The notes: generated by a model not told the origin, from the letters alone. Shown: positions 47,177-59,221, counted from the stretch's first letter. The stretch: 64,000 nucleotides of DNA from Thiohalobacter thiocyanaticus (GCF_002356355.1 NZ_AP018052.1:1612001-1676000), one strand, 5' to 3'. Program-made: numbers and translations.

Positions 47177-48484
47177 ATGCAGGTTTCAGTCGAGAATTCA
47201 GGGCCGCTCGAACGGCGGATGAAGGTTGAGGTGCCGGCCGAGCGGCTGGATCAGGAGATCGAGAGTCGCCTCAAGTCGCTGGCACGGACGGCACGCATCT
47301 CCGGTTTCCGCCCCGGCAAGGTGCCGTTCAAGGTGGTGCGCCAGCGCTACGGCCGTCAGGTGCAGATGGAGGTGGCCAGCGAGTTGATGAACTCCAGCTA
47401 CCAGGAGGCCCTGAACCAGGAGGGGCTGCGTCCGGCCGGCGGGCCGCGCATCGAACCCGGCGAGATCGAGCCGGGCCGGAACCTGGAATTCACCGCTGTG
47501 TTCGAGGTCTATCCCGAGGTTGAACTGGCCTCGCTCGAGGGGGTGGAGATCGAGAAACCGGCCACCGAGATCAACGCTGCCGACGTCGACGCGATGCTGG
47601 ACAAGCTGCGCCGTCAGCGCGCGACCTGGGAGCCGGTCGAGCGCGCCGCCGGGCAGGGCGACCAGGTGGTGATCGATTTCAGGGGGACCCTGGACGGCGA
47701 GCCGTTCGAGGGCGGCGAGGGCAGCGACATGACGATCGAGATCGGCTCCGGCCGCATGATCGCCGGATTCGAGGACGGACTCGTCGGCCTCAAGCCGGGC
47801 GAGGAGAAGCAGCTCGATCTGACCTTCCCCGAGGATTACCACAGCGAGGCGCTCGCCGGGAAGGCGGTCAGCTTCGACGTCAAGGTCAAGCAGGTTTCGG
47901 CGCAGAAGCTGCCCGAGATCGATGAGGACTTCGCCGCTACGCTTGGTGTGACCGAGGGCGGGGTCGAGGGCCTGCGTGAGGAAGTGCGCAAGAACATGGA
48001 GCGCGAACTGGAGAATGCCCGCAAGGCGGTGCTCAAGGATCGGGCCTTCGAGGCGCTGATCGAGAAGAACCCGATCGAGGTGCCCGCCGCGCTGATCGAG
48101 GAGGAGACCGACCGCCTGGCACAGGACATGCAGATGCAATTGGGCCAGCAGGGCCAGAATTTCAACCTGCCGCGCGAACTGTTCCAGGACAAGGCCAAAC
48201 GCCGGGTGCTGCTGGGCCTGCTCATCGGCGAGGTGGTCAAGGCCAACAACATCCAGGTCGATCAGGACCGGATGCGCAGCCTGATCGAGACCATCGCCGC
48301 CGGCTACGAGGACCCCCAGGAGGTCATCCAGTGGTACTACGGCAACCAGGAGGCCATGTCCAGCGCCCAGACCCTGGTGCTTGAGGAGCAGGTCATGGAC
48401 TGGATCCTGGAGCAGGCGAAAGTCGTTGAAAAGCCTTATTCTTTCGAGGAACTGATCGAACTCAGACAGGCTGCGAACAGCTAA
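47177..48484 (+). CDS. tig: Trigger factor
   Basis: A 435-residue ribosome-bound chaperone. The N-terminal ribosome-docking signature is in [18 protein letters not shown]; the FKBP-type isomerase domain (about 150-245) includes [20 protein letters not shown] and [16 protein letters not shown]; the helical C-terminal domain completes it. It binds nascent chains at the tunnel exit. AGAGG precedes the ATG. It heads the tig-clpP-clpX-lon protein quality-control block and is only 14 bases from clpP. Confidence 0.97.
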   Translation: MQVSVENSGPLERRMKVEVPAERLDQEIESRLKSLARTARISGFRPGKVPFKVVRQRYGRQVQMEVASELMNSSYQEALNQEGLRPAGGPRIEPGEIEPGRNLEFTAVFEVYPEVELASLEGVEIEKPATEINAADVDAMLDKLRRQRATWEPVERAAGQGDQVVIDFRGTLDGEPFEGGEGSDMTIEIGSGRMIAGFEDGLVGLKPGEEKQLDLTFPEDYHSEALAGKAVSFDVKVKQVSAQKLPEIDEDFAATLGVTEGGVEGLREEVRKNMERELENARKAVLKDRAFEALIEKNPIEVPAALIEEETDRLAQDMQMQLGQQGQNFNLPRELFQDKAKRRVLLGLLIGEVVKANNIQVDQDRMRSLIETIAAGYEDPQEVIQWYYGNQEAMSSAQTLVLEEQVMDWILEQAKVVEKPYSFEELIELRQAANS

Positions 48485-48498
48485 AGGAAATCTTCCAC

Positions 48499-49137
48499 AT
48501 GACCGATACGACTATGAACGGCGGCGCCCAGCATGCACGGGCGCTGAATCTGGTGCCGATGGTGATCGAGCAGACGGCGCGGGGGGAACGCGCCTATGAC
48601 ATCTACTCGCGTCTGCTCAAGGAGCGGGTGGTCTTCATCGTCGGCCCGGTCGAGGACTACATGGCCAACGTGGTGGTCGCACAGCTGCTGTTTCTGGAAT
48701 CGGAAAACCCCGACAAGGATATCCACATTTATATCAATTCTCCGGGTGGTTCGGTCTCGGCGGGCTTGGCGATCTACGACACCATGCAGTTCATCAAGAA
48801 CGATGTCAGCACCATGTGCATCGGCCAGGCGGCCAGCATGGGCGCGGTGCTGCTGGCCGGCGGCGCCAAGGGCAAGCGCTACTGCCTGCCGCATTCCCGG
48901 GTCATGATCCACCAGCCGCTGGGCGGCTTCCAGGGGCAGGCCAGCGACATCGATATTCATGCCCGCGAGATCCTGCTGGTGCGCGAGCGTCTGAACAGCA
49001 TCCTGGCCGACCATACCGGCCAGCCGATCGAGCAGATCCAGCAGGATACCGACCGGGACCGCTTCATGAGCGCCGAACAGGCCCGTGACTACGGCCTGAT
49101 CGACGAAGTGCTGGAGCGCCGTGCCAGCGAGGACTGA
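48499..49137 (+). CDS. clpP: ATP-dependent Clp protease proteolytic subunit
   Basis: A 212-residue serine peptidase. The catalytic serine is S113 in [14 protein letters not shown], the histidine is H138 in [12 protein letters not shown], and the aspartate is in [11 protein letters not shown]. The first residues probably form a propeptide. It makes the double-ring proteolytic chamber that works with ClpX and ClpA. It is co-transcribed with tig, and clpX follows after 116 bases. Confidence 0.98.
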   Translation: MTDTTMNGGAQHARALNLVPMVIEQTARGERAYDIYSRLLKERVVFIVGPVEDYMANVVVAQLLFLESENPDKDIHIYINSPGGSVSAGLAIYDTMQFIKNDVSTMCIGQAASMGAVLLAGGAKGKRYCLPHSRVMIHQPLGGFQGQASDIDIHAREILLVRERLNSILADHTGQPIEQIQQDTDRDRFMSAEQARDYGLIDEVLERRASED

Positions 49138-49253
49138 GGCAGCGGAAAAACCCTGAACTGGCGCAGGGATTGCTTGTCATACCGGGCAAGAAGGTGTTGA
49201 ATGGTCCCTGTGAGATGCACTGAACGACGCCGTGGGCGTATAGAGGGTCGAAT

Positions 49254-50525
49254 ATGAGCAACGATCGAACCGGCAAGGGGGATGATGGCAAGCTGCTGTA
49301 CTGTTCCTTCTGCGGGAAGAGTCAGCATGAAGTGCGCAAGCTGATTGCCGGGCCGTCCGTCTTCATCTGCGACGAATGTGTCGAGCTGTGCAACGACATC
49401 ATTCGCGAGGAGATGCAGGAGAAATCCACGACGGGCGGCAGCAAGCTGCCCAAGCCCAAGGAGATCGATGAGGTCCTCGACGAGTACGTCATCGGTCAGG
49501 AACGGGCCAAGAAGGTGCTCTCGGTCGCCGTCTACAACCATTACAAGCGCATGGAGGCCCGCCAGCGCAAGGACGAGGTGGAACTGTCCAAGAGCAACAT
49601 CCTGCTCATCGGTCCCACCGGTTCGGGCAAGACCCTGCTTGCCGAGACCCTGGCGCGCCTGCTCAACGTCCCCTTCACCATCGCCGATGCCACCACGCTC
49701 ACCGAGGCGGGCTATGTCGGCGAGGATGTCGAGAACATCATTCAGAAGCTGCTGCAGAAGTGCGACTACGACGTGGACAAGGCCCAGACCGGCATCGTCT
49801 ACATCGACGAGATCGACAAGATCTCACGCAAGTCTGACAATCCGTCCATCACTCGCGACGTCTCGGGCGAGGGTGTGCAGCAGGCCCTGCTGAAGCTGAT
49901 CGAGGGCACCATCGCCTCGGTGCCGCCCCAGGGCGGACGCAAGCATCCGCAGCAGGAGTTCCTGCAGGTCGACACCGGCAACATCCTGTTCATCTGCGGC
50001 GGCGCCTTCGCCGGCCTGGACAAGGTGATCCGGGACCGTTCCGAGAAGGGCGGCATCGGCTTTTCCGCCACGGTCAAGAGCAAGGACACCCGTCGCAACG
50101 TCGGCGAGATCCTCTCCGACGTGGAACCGGAGGATCTGATCCACTACGGCCTGATCCCGGAATTCGTCGGTCGTCTGCCGGTGGTGGCCACCCTGGAGGA
50201 ACTGGACGAGGACGCGTTGATCCGCATCCTGACCGAGCCCAAGAACGCCATCACCAAGCAGTACCACAAGCTGTTTGACATGGAAGGCGTGGAGATCGAG
50301 TTCCGTGAGGATGCCCTGCGGGCCGTGGCGCGCAAGGCCATGGAGCGCAAGACCGGTGCCCGCGGTCTGCGCACCATCCTGGAGAGCGTGCTGCTCGATA
50401 TCATGTACGACCTGCCGTCGATGGAAAACGTCAGCAAGGTCGTCATCGACGAGAGCGTCATCACCGGTGACTCCGAGCCCTACATCGTCTACGACTCCTC
50501 CGAGCAGCGCGCGGTCTCCGACTGA
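49254..50525 (+). CDS. clpX: ATP-dependent Clp protease ATP-binding subunit ClpX
   Basis: A 423-residue AAA+ unfoldase. An N-terminal C4 zinc domain uses [10 protein letters not shown] and [10 protein letters not shown]. Walker A is [16 protein letters not shown], Walker B is [11 protein letters not shown], and the pore loop lies in the GYVGEDVE segment. It recognises tagged substrates and feeds them to ClpP. The start ATG is at 49254. A hairpin without a clear T-run follows. Confidence 0.98.
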   Translation: MSNDRTGKGDDGKLLYCSFCGKSQHEVRKLIAGPSVFICDECVELCNDIIREEMQEKSTTGGSKLPKPKEIDEVLDEYVIGQERAKKVLSVAVYNHYKRMEARQRKDEVELSKSNILLIGPTGSGKTLLAETLARLLNVPFTIADATTLTEAGYVGEDVENIIQKLLQKCDYDVDKAQTGIVYIDEIDKISRKSDNPSITRDVSGEGVQQALLKLIEGTIASVPPQGGRKHPQQEFLQVDTGNILFICGGAFAGLDKVIRDRSEKGGIGFSATVKSKDTRRNVGEILSDVEPEDLIHYGLIPEFVGRLPVVATLEELDEDALIRILTEPKNAITKQYHKLFDMEGVEIEFREDALRAVARKAMERKTGARGLRTILESVLLDIMYDLPSMENVSKVVIDESVITGDSEPYIVYDSSEQRAVSD

Positions 50526-50541
50526 GACCGCCTGACCCTTG

Positions 50542-50567
50542 CGCGGTGCCGGGCTTCCGGCGCCGCG
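50542..50567 (+). terminator. Stem-loop after clpX (weak terminator)
   Basis: CGCGGTGCCGG and CCGGCGCCGCG pair with one G-T wobble around a GCTT loop. No T tract follows, so it may stabilise the 3' end rather than end transcription. Confidence 0.4.
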
Positions 50568-50594
50568 TCATTCACCCGCAGTCACCAGGGCACG

Positions 50595-50623
50595 TCTGAA
50601 AGTGGCTCAAAAGGCACACATTT
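50595..50623 (+). promoter_or_regulatory. Possible heat-shock (sigma-32) promoter for lon
   Basis: TCTGAAA (50595-50601), a 14-base spacer and ACACATTT (50616-50623) match the sigma-32 consensus CTTGAAA / CCCCATnT at 5 of 7 positions in each box. lon is heat-inducible in other proteobacteria. The gap before lon is about 280 bases and otherwise shows no gene. Confidence 0.3.
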
Positions 50624-50809
50624 TCGACTCTGCCGCTGCCCCATCCGGGGCCAATCACCCATTTCCCTGTCTGGCGCGAATATTGCGTAATTCCCTGTGA
50701 GCGCCGGGATTGAATACATCCCCCGCCGGCCGCATATTGATCCAGACGGCCAGGAAGGCCACCCGGGCAAAGGGACGTGACGACACACTCCGATGAGAGG
50801 AACTCCAGC

Positions 50810-53257
<2,448 letters not shown>

Positions 53258-53283
53258 CTCCGGTAGATAAGTCAATGTAAAAC

Positions 53284-53320
53284 GAAGCGCGTTGTCTTTT
53301 TGACGACGCGCTTCTCTTTT
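53284..53320 (+). terminator. Rho-independent terminator after lon
   Basis: A 13-bp stem (53284-53296 with 53302-53314, one T-G wobble), a TTTTT loop, and a TCTTTT tail. Confidence 0.9.
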
Positions 53321-53370
53321 GCGCCTGCACAACAGACCGAACGCCGCAGCGGAAAACGGGAATACCTTTA

Positions 53371-53399
53371 TTGACAGTTCCGAAGCGGCCTTGTATAAA
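53371..53399 (+). promoter_or_regulatory. hupB: Strong promoter for hupB
   Basis: A perfect TTGACA (53371-53376), a 17-base spacer and TATAAA (53394-53399). The predicted start near 53406 leaves a leader of about 315 bases, most of it the palindrome at 53487-53649. Confidence 0.85.
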
Positions 53400-53486
53400 A
53401 GCCGCGTGCCACGATATTTGTAATCTCATATCGACTATATCCGACTCCGGCATATCCGATTACGGATTGCGAGTCTAAGTCCGGAT

Positions 53487-53649
53487 TTCTTACCGCGGAT
53501 CGTCGCGAGGGCGTCGATGCAGTTGTAGATGCAGGGCGCACGCAGTGCAGGACGGCGCCGGCGTAGCTGACACTACGTCAAGCCGGCTGGAGCGAGTACG
53601 CGCTGCAGATACAACTGCATCGGCGGTCGCAGTAGATTAGCGGTGAGAA
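53487..53649. repeat. 163-bp imperfect palindrome in the hupB leader
   Basis: The outermost arms, TTCTTACCGC (53487-53496) and GCGGTGAGAA (53640-53649), pair; a perfect 13-bp inner stem is at 53515-53527 and 53610-53622 (CGATGCAGTTGTA). The centre has further short hairpins, e.g. CGTAG...CTACG. The core GATGCAGGGCGCACGC (53528-53543) recurs with one change downstream of hupB at 54044-54059. Confidence 0.85.
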
Positions 53650-53720
53650 ATGCGGGCTAAAACTGGCCGCTCTCGATTTCTTTCTCATCACATCCCAAAT
53701 CCAAGGGGGAATGGTAGATT

Positions 53721-53993
53721 ATGAATAAAGCTGAACTGATTGACGCCGTTGCCGATGCCGCGAACCTGTCCAAGGCCGATGCCACCCGCGCGGTTGATGC
53801 CGTGCTGGATTCCGTGACAGGTGCCCTGAAGAAGGGGGAGCAGGTCAGCCTGGTCGGCTTCGGTACCTTCGAGGTTCGCGAGCGCGCCGCCCGCCAGGGC
53901 CGCAATCCGCAGACCGGCGCGACCATCCAGATTGCCGCCTCCAAGGCGCCCGCATTCAAGGCTGGAAAAGCGCTGAAGGATGCCGTAAACTAA
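53721..53993 (+). CDS. hupB: DNA-binding protein HU-beta
   Basis: A 90-residue histone-like protein matching HU along its whole length: [20 protein letters not shown], the dimer-core [20 protein letters not shown], the arm [19 protein letters not shown], and the end [11 protein letters not shown]. It bends and compacts DNA as a dimer. The gene has its own strong promoter and lies between lon and two tRNA genes, the standard Pseudomonas-like site. AGGGGGAATGGTAGATT before the ATG contains a ribosome site. Confidence 0.98.
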   Translation: MNKAELIDAVADAANLSKADATRAVDAVLDSVTGALKKGEQVSLVGFGTFEVRERAARQGRNPQTGATIQIAASKAPAFKAGKALKDAVN

Positions 53994-54002
53994 GCACTTC
54001 GT

Positions 54003-54248
54003 TTCGCCCTATTTTGCATTCTCAGCGACACGAGAAACGGCGAGATGCAAGGCGCACGCGCGCCGGAAGGGGATCCCCTTTCAAGTGTGTGCAACGCAGC
54101 AGATGGCCGTTTCTCGTGTCGCCCGAAGGGAGCCCTCCCAATCAACCAAGGCTGTGTTACAGCCCTTGGAAAGGGATGAGCCATTCCCTGCGGACTGTGC
54201 CTTGCCTTGGTTGATTGGGAGGGCTCTGAGAAAGCAAAATAGGGCGAA
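54003..54248. repeat. 246-bp three-arm palindromic element between hupB and tRNA-Val
   Basis: Closing stem: 54003-54025 pairs with 54226-54248 in 22 of 23 positions (TTCGCCCTATTTTGC...). Inside are two separate hairpins: a perfect 17-bp stem 54025-54041 with 54106-54122 (GCGACACGAGAAACGGC), and a perfect 22-bp stem 54131-54152 with 54204-54225 (AGCCCTCCCAATCAACC...). No credible reading frame uses it. Confidence 0.93.
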
Positions 54249-54270
54249 CCGGAGTGCCATCTGCTTTTGA

Positions 54271-54346
54271 GGGTGCTTAGCTCAGCCGGGAGAGCATCGC
54301 CCTTACAAGGCGAGGGTCGGGGGTTCGATCCCCTCAGCACCCACCA
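54271..54346 (+). tRNA. tRNA-Val (TAC)
   Basis: Acceptor GGGTGCT/AGCACCC, anticodon TAC in CTTACAA, T arm GGTTCGATCCC, CCA encoded. It begins 22 bases after the three-arm palindrome. Confidence 0.97.
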
Positions 54347-54352
54347 AACTGC

Positions 54353-54429
54353 GGACCGGTAGTTCAGCTGGTTAGAATGCCGGCCTGTCACGCCGGAGGT
54401 CGCGGGTTCGAGTCCCGTCCGGTCCGCCA
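54353..54429 (+). tRNA. tRNA-Asp (GTC)
   Basis: Acceptor GGACCGG/CCGGTCC with G73, anticodon loop CTGTCAC (anticodon GTC), T arm GGTTCGAGTCC, CCA encoded. It is 6 bases from tRNA-Val, so both are cut from one transcript. Confidence 0.97.
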
Positions 54430-54437
54430 CTACATCG

Positions 54438-54467
54438 AAGGGCGCCTTGCGAGGCGCCCTTTTTGTT
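54438..54467 (+). terminator. Rho-independent terminator after tRNA-Asp
   Basis: A perfect 10-bp stem AAGGGCGCCT/AGGCGCCCTT with loop TGCG, running into TTTTTGTTTGT. Confidence 0.93.
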
Positions 54468-54518
54468 TGTACAGTTGCCCACTTCGTGTGCCGCTTTATA
54501 AGCCTGAAAATCATTGAT

Positions 54519-54823
54519 GGCCACGGAATACACGGAAAGCACGGAAATACAAGGGCAGAAACTTAGATAGCGGCTCTGTCTGGCCCGCTGCATGTCGTTC
54601 CGGCGCAGACCGGAAAAACGCGTAGCGTGTTGAACGCCCGCAGCGAGTAATCCAGAAACCGACGTGGTTGGATTCCCTCTTTCACGGACGACGTAGAGGC
54701 CTGATCGCAGCGATTTATACTGCCCTTTGCGCAAACCAGTATGGTTCCACCTCCATGCCGGCTTTGACGCCAGGGGCATGACGGAGTGCTAATTTTTTCA
54801 GTGTTTTCCGTGTATTCCGTGGC
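54519..54823. repeat. CACGGAATACACGGA palindrome, copy 4, with enlarged interior
   Basis: The left arm at 54519-54545 (GGCCACGGAATACACGGAAA) and the right arm at 54799-54823 (TTTTCCGTGTATTCCGTGGC) belong to the leu-operon family. About 250 bases separate them instead of about 50, and that interior lacks the CCGGCGC core. No plausible gene is seen in the interior on either strand. Confidence 0.8.
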
Positions 54824-54861
54824 TATTATGTTTTTTTGGATAATCAATCCGGGAATACATC

Positions 54862-56781
54862 ATGCTGCAAGCCATTCGCGACCGCGTTACCGGCATCATC
54901 GCCTGGGTCATCGTCGGCCTGATCTCCGTCACCTTTGCCCTGTGGGGGGTGGACTCCTATCTGCGCGGCGGTGCCCAGACCTACGCGGCCAAGGTCAATG
55001 ATACCGAGATCAGCACCGACCAGTACCGTCTGGGGCTGCGCCAGCAGGCCAATCGCATGCAGGCCATGCTGGGCGAACGCTTCGATCGTGCCATCCTGAG
55101 TACCCCGGAGTTCAAGCGTGCCGTGCTCGACCGCCTGGTCGAGGAGGAACTGCTGCTGCAGGCTGCCGATGATTACGGCCTGAGCATCAGTGACAGCTAT
55201 CTTGCCGCCCGCATCCATGCCGACAGCAGCTTCCAGGTCGACGGCGAATTCGATCCCGAACGCTACAAGAACCTGTTGTCCCAGCAGGGCATGTCGCCAT
55301 CGCTGTACGAGCACCAGCTGCGCCGCTCGCTGCTGATCAACCAACTGGTCAACAGTGTCTCCACCTCCAGCATCGTCACGGATGCGGCCGTCACCCAGGG
55401 GCTGCGCCTGCAGAACCAGATGCGCGAGATTGCCTTCCTGCGCCTGTCGCTGGCACCGCGGCTCGAGCAGGTCGAGGTCAGCGAGGAGGCGATTGCCGCC
55501 TATTACGAGAACAACAGCGGGCAGTTCGTGGAACCGCAACGGGTTCGATTGAGCTATATCGAACTCACGCTGGAAGGTCTGCGTGAGGAGATCAGTATCG
55601 ACGAGACCCGTCTGCGCGAACTGTACGAGGCAGAAAAGGAACGTCTTGCCGGCGACGAACAGCTGCGTGCGCGGCATATCCTGATCGAACTGCCCGAGGA
55701 TGCCGGCGCGGCAGCCGAGGCCGCGGCGCGCGACCGTGCCCGTGCCATCCGTCAGCAGCTGCAGGAAGGCGCCGATTTTGCCGAACTGGCCAGGGCCGAA
55801 TCCGACGATCCCGGTTCCGCCGCCCAGGGCGGGGATCTGGGTTTCTTCAGCCGCGGCTTCATGGTGCCCGAGTTCGAGACGGCGGCCTTTGCGCTGGAAC
55901 CGGGTCAGATCAGCGAACCGGTACGCACGCCCTTCGGTTTTCACGTCATCGAGGTGACCGACGTGCGTGCCAAGGAGGTGCCGGGCTTCGAGGAAATGCG
56001 CGATGAACTGTACCGTCGCGCCACCCAGGACGAGGCCGAGCAGCGCTTCTATGACATCGCCGACCGGCTGTCGCAGCTGACCTTCGAGATTCCGGATTCA
56101 CTGCAGCCTGCCGCCGACGAACTGGGCCTGGAGATCCGGACCAGCGACTGGATCACCGAGACCGGTGGCGCCGGTATCGGGCAGTACGAGCAGGTGCTGG
56201 CTGCCGCCTTCAGCGAGGACGTGCTGGATCAGCGCAACAACAGCCAGCCGCTGGAGGTCGAACCCAATCATGTGCTGGTGGTGCGGGTGGCCGAACACCA
56301 GCCGTCGCAGCCGCAGCCGCTGGAAGCGGTCAGGGATGATATCCGTCAGCGCCTGGCGCGCGAGCAGGCCGCCGAGCAGCTGCAGGAGCGGGGCGAGGCC
56401 CTGCTGGGGCAGCTGGAAGGCGGCGAGGCCGATCTGGAGTCTCTGGCCTCGCAGCCGGATGTCGACCTGGAGACGCCGGGCGCGATCCGGCGTGGCGATC
56501 CCCGGGTGGATCCGACTATTGCCGCCCGGGCCTTCAAGCTGCCGCGCCATGCCGACGGCAGCGTGACCCGCGAGGGATTCGCCGACAGCAGCGGCAACTA
56601 TATCGTGCTGGAGTTGCGGGACGTGCAGGAGCCCGACCTGCAGGCGGTGGGCGCAAACGAGCGTCAGGGATTCCGGCGTAATCTGCTGCAGCTGTACGGC
56701 TCGGTCGAGGCCCAGGCGCTGGTCGAGCAGCTCAAGGCCGGGGCCGAGATCGAACTCAACGAGCAGCTGATCGAAGACTGA
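54862..56781 (+). CDS. ppiD: Periplasmic folding chaperone PpiD (SurA N / parvulin family)
   Basis: A 639-residue membrane-anchored chaperone. Order: transmembrane anchor (about 12-34, [18 protein letters not shown]), SurA-like N-terminal helical domain, parvulin domain (about 265-365, [12 protein letters not shown] to [11 protein letters not shown]), and C-terminal helices. It faces the periplasm and helps proteins leaving the Sec translocon. AGGAUAAUCAA-like sequence before the ATG is only a weak ribosome site. Its place after hupB and tRNAs is conserved. Confidence 0.95.
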   Translation: MLQAIRDRVTGIIAWVIVGLISVTFALWGVDSYLRGGAQTYAAKVNDTEISTDQYRLGLRQQANRMQAMLGERFDRAILSTPEFKRAVLDRLVEEELLLQAADDYGLSISDSYLAARIHADSSFQVDGEFDPERYKNLLSQQGMSPSLYEHQLRRSLLINQLVNSVSTSSIVTDAAVTQGLRLQNQMREIAFLRLSLAPRLEQVEVSEEAIAAYYENNSGQFVEPQRVRLSYIELTLEGLREEISIDETRLRELYEAEKERLAGDEQLRARHILIELPEDAGAAAEAAARDRARAIRQQLQEGADFAELARAESDDPGSAAQGGDLGFFSRGFMVPEFETAAFALEPGQISEPVRTPFGFHVIEVTDVRAKEVPGFEEMRDELYRRATQDEAEQRFYDIADRLSQLTFEIPDSLQPAADELGLEIRTSDWITETGGAGIGQYEQVLAAAFSEDVLDQRNNSQPLEVEPNHVLVVRVAEHQPSQPQPLEAVRDDIRQRLAREQAAEQLQERGEALLGQLEGGEADLESLASQPDVDLETPGAIRRGDPRVDPTIAARAFKLPRHADGSVTREGFADSSGNYIVLELRDVQEPDLQAVGANERQGFRRNLLQLYGSVEAQALVEQLKAGAEIELNEQLIED

Positions 56782-56789
56782 TCGCCTGA

Positions 56790-58085
56790 ATGCCGACCCG
56801 CCTCGCCCTGCACTGGCAGATCCTCATCGCCCTGATCCTGGCGGTGATCGCCGGGCAGCTCAGCGGCACGGAGGCCGGCATCGCCGGCGTCAGCTTCTAC
56901 GCCGTCTATGATTTTCTGGGCACGCTGTTTCTCAATGCCCTGAAGATGCTGATCGTGCCGCTGATCATGGCCTCGATCATCTCCGGCATCGCCGGAGTGG
57001 GGCAGGGCGGCAGCCTCGGCCGGCTCGGCGGCCGCACCCTCCTGTACTATCTCGCCTCCAGCCTGATCGCCATCCTCATCGGCCTGGCCCTGGTCAATCT
57101 CATCACTCCCGGGATCGTCGACGGCGAACCGGCACGCGACATCATCGGCCTGCAGGCCGCGGATGCAGAACTGGAGCAGGTGACCGGCAGGGGTGCCGGG
57201 GATATTGCCGATGTATTCCTGCGCATGGTCCCACCCAACGTCATCGATGCCGCCACCAACAACGGCCAGATGCTGGGTGTGATCTTCTTCAGCCTGCTGT
57301 TCGGGTATTTCATGGCCCGCATCGAGGAGCCCTATGCCGAGAGCCTGTATACCTTCTGGCAGGGCGTCTATGAGGTGATGATGCGCATCACCGACCTGGT
57401 GATGCGCTTTGCCCCGATCGGGGTGTTCGCCCTGGTGGCCCGGGTCATGGCCGATACCGGTCTGGGGGCCTTCGTGCCGCTGCTCAGCTTCGCCCTGACC
57501 GTACTGGCGGCGCTGGCGCTGCATGCCTTCGTGGCCCTGCCGCTGATCCTGATGCTCATTGCCCGAGTGCGCCCGGGCCGGCACTACCGGGCCGTGGCGC
57601 CGGCCATGCTGACCGCCTTCTCCACCGCTTCCTCCTCGGCCACCCTGCCCATTACCATGGAGTGCGTGCAGGACAATGCGAAGGTCTCACGGCGGACCAG
57701 CAGCTTCGTGCTGCCGCTGGGCGCGACCGTGAACATGGACGGCACCGCCCTCTATGAATGCGTCGCCGCCATCTTCATTGCCCAGGCCTACGGACTGGAT
57801 CTGAGTTTCGCCCAGCAGTTCACCATTGTGGTGATCGCGCTGCTGACCTCGGTCGGTGTGGCCGGCATCCCCGCCGCCAGCCTGGTCGCCATCACCATCA
57901 TCCTCGCCGCCATCGGCCTGCCGGCCGAGGCCATCGGCCTGATCCTGGCCGTGGACCGCATCCTGGATATGTGCCGCACCAGCGTGAACGTGTTCAGCGA
58001 TTCCTGCGCCGCGGTGGTGATCGGCCGGCTGGAAGGGGAGGAGGGGATTCTTGCGGATGAGGACGGTCAGGCACGGCGGGCATAA
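56790..58085 (+). CDS. Dicarboxylate/amino acid:cation symporter (DAACS family)
   Basis: A 431-residue transporter of the glutamate/dicarboxylate type. Hallmarks are LKMLIVPLIMASIISGIAG, the serine-rich re-entrant loop AFSTASSSATLPITMEC, the sodium-site segment GATVNMDGTALYE, and DRILDMCRTSVNVFSDSCAA. It takes up acidic amino acids or C4-dicarboxylates with cations; the substrate is not settled by sequence. It begins 8 bases after ppiD and is probably co-transcribed. Its TAA stop overlaps the AACGCAGAGG repeat that follows. Confidence 0.94.
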   Translation: MPTRLALHWQILIALILAVIAGQLSGTEAGIAGVSFYAVYDFLGTLFLNALKMLIVPLIMASIISGIAGVGQGGSLGRLGGRTLLYYLASSLIAILIGLALVNLITPGIVDGEPARDIIGLQAADAELEQVTGRGAGDIADVFLRMVPPNVIDAATNNGQMLGVIFFSLLFGYFMARIEEPYAESLYTFWQGVYEVMMRITDLVMRFAPIGVFALVARVMADTGLGAFVPLLSFALTVLAALALHAFVALPLILMLIARVRPGRHYRAVAPAMLTAFSTASSSATLPITMECVQDNAKVSRRTSSFVLPLGATVNMDGTALYECVAAIFIAQAYGLDLSFAQQFTIVVIALLTSVGVAGIPAASLVAITIILAAIGLPAEAIGLILAVDRILDMCRTSVNVFSDSCAAVVIGRLEGEEGILADEDGQARRA

Positions 58086-58292
58086 CGCAGAGGACGCGGA
58101 GGCGCAAAGATAAAATGCCGTTAAGGAAACTCTGAAAATTACTCTTTCCGTCATTCCCGCGAAGGCGGGAATCCAGTATTGCGCAGGATAGTCAGACGCT
58201 GGATCCCCGCCTTCGCGGGGATGACGCAGCTGAAGCAAGTACCTTTATCTTTGAAAAACTCTGCGCCTTCGCGTCTCTGCGTCCTCTGCGTT
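58084..58292. repeat. Nested palindrome (AACGCAGAGG outside, ATTCCC-N8-GGGAAT inside)
   Basis: The outer arms, AACGCAGAGGACGCGGAGG (from 58084) and GTCCTCTGCGTT (to 58292), belong to the family at 2465. Inside, CGTCATTCCCGCGAAGGCGG at 58149-58176 pairs with its inverted partner at 58199-58226. The inner unit contains ATTCCC-N8-GGGAAT (58153-58172), the pattern of the neisserial dRS3 repeat. Confidence 0.85.
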
Positions 58293-58317
58293 GAAGCCGC
58301 AATCGTTCACAACCCCT

Positions 58318-59103
58318 CTATTCCATCTCCGGCGCGCCGACGATGTTGTAGCCGCCGTCGACATAGGTGATCTCGCCGGTGATGCCGCTGGCCAGGTCCG
58401 AGCACAGGAAGGCGGCGGCGTTGCCGACTTCCTCGATGCTGACATTGCGCCGCAGCGGGGCGTTCTGCTCGCCATACTCCAGCAGCTTGCGGAAGTTGCC
58501 GATGCCGGAGGCGGCCAGGGTGCGGATCGGGCCGGCCGAGACGGCATTCACCCGGGTGCCTTCCGGGCCCAGGCTGTAGGCCAGAAAGCGCACGTTGGCC
58601 TCCAGGCTGGCCTTGGCCAGACCCATGACGTTGTAGCTGGGCATGGCGCGCACCGCCCCCAGGTAGCTCAGGGTGAGCAGGGCGCCGTTGCGGCCGGCCA
58701 TCAGCGGACGCGCCGCCTTGGCCAGGGCGGCGAAGCTGTAGGAACTGATGTCATGGGCGGTGGCAAAGTTGTCGCGGGTCACGCTGTCGACGAAGCTGCC
58801 TTCCAGCGCCTCCTTGGGGGCAAAGGCCACGGAATGGACCAGGATATCCAGGCCGTCCCAGCGCTTGCCCAGTTCGGTGAAGACCTTGTCGATCTGCTCA
58901 TCCGAACTCACGTCCAGCGGCAGGGTGATGTCCGAGCCCAGTTCGCCAGCCATTTTCTCGACCCGGCCCTGGAGCTTTTCGTTCTGGTAGGTAAAGGCCA
59001 GTTCCGCGCCTTCACGCTGCATGGCCTGGGCGATGCCCCAGGCGATGGAGCGGTTGCTGGCCAGGCCGACGATGAGTGCGCGTTTTCCGGCGAGAAATCC
59101 CAT
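58318..59103 (-). CDS. fabI: Enoyl-[acyl-carrier-protein] reductase (NADH)
   Basis: A 261-residue short-chain dehydrogenase-like reductase. The NADH site is [19 protein letters not shown], and the catalytic tyrosine and lysine are in [15 protein letters not shown] (Y-x6-K, FabI type rather than Y-x3-K). [14 protein letters not shown] is the substrate loop. It reduces the enoyl intermediate in each round of fatty acid elongation and is the classical triclosan target. It is divergent from the peptide transporter genes, as in Pseudomonas. Confidence 0.96.
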   Translation of the reverse strand: MGFLAGKRALIVGLASNRSIAWGIAQAMQREGAELAFTYQNEKLQGRVEKMAGELGSDITLPLDVSSDEQIDKVFTELGKRWDGLDILVHSVAFAPKEALEGSFVDSVTRDNFATAHDISSYSFAALAKAARPLMAGRNGALLTLSYLGAVRAMPSYNVMGLAKASLEANVRFLAYSLGPEGTRVNAVSAGPIRTLAASGIGNFRKLLEYGEQNAPLRRNVSIEEVGNAAAFLCSDLASGITGEITYVDGGYNIVGAPEME

Positions 59104-59221
59104 AACCCTGTCCTTCGTATGTCCATGTGGGAAACCCGGTAAGGTACCGAAAAACGCCGGTCACGGAAAGGGCGGTCATGCCGGAGGCAAAATCGCTTGC
59201 TGCATCCGGTTGGCACATCGC

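Noticed and set aside
54563-54847. A 94-codon reading frame on the reverse strand starting [18 protein letters not shown]
   Set aside because: The ATEYTENTEK part is the translation of the CACGGAATACACGGA repeat arm, a well-known source of false hypothetical proteins. There is no ribosome site and the frame crosses the palindrome.
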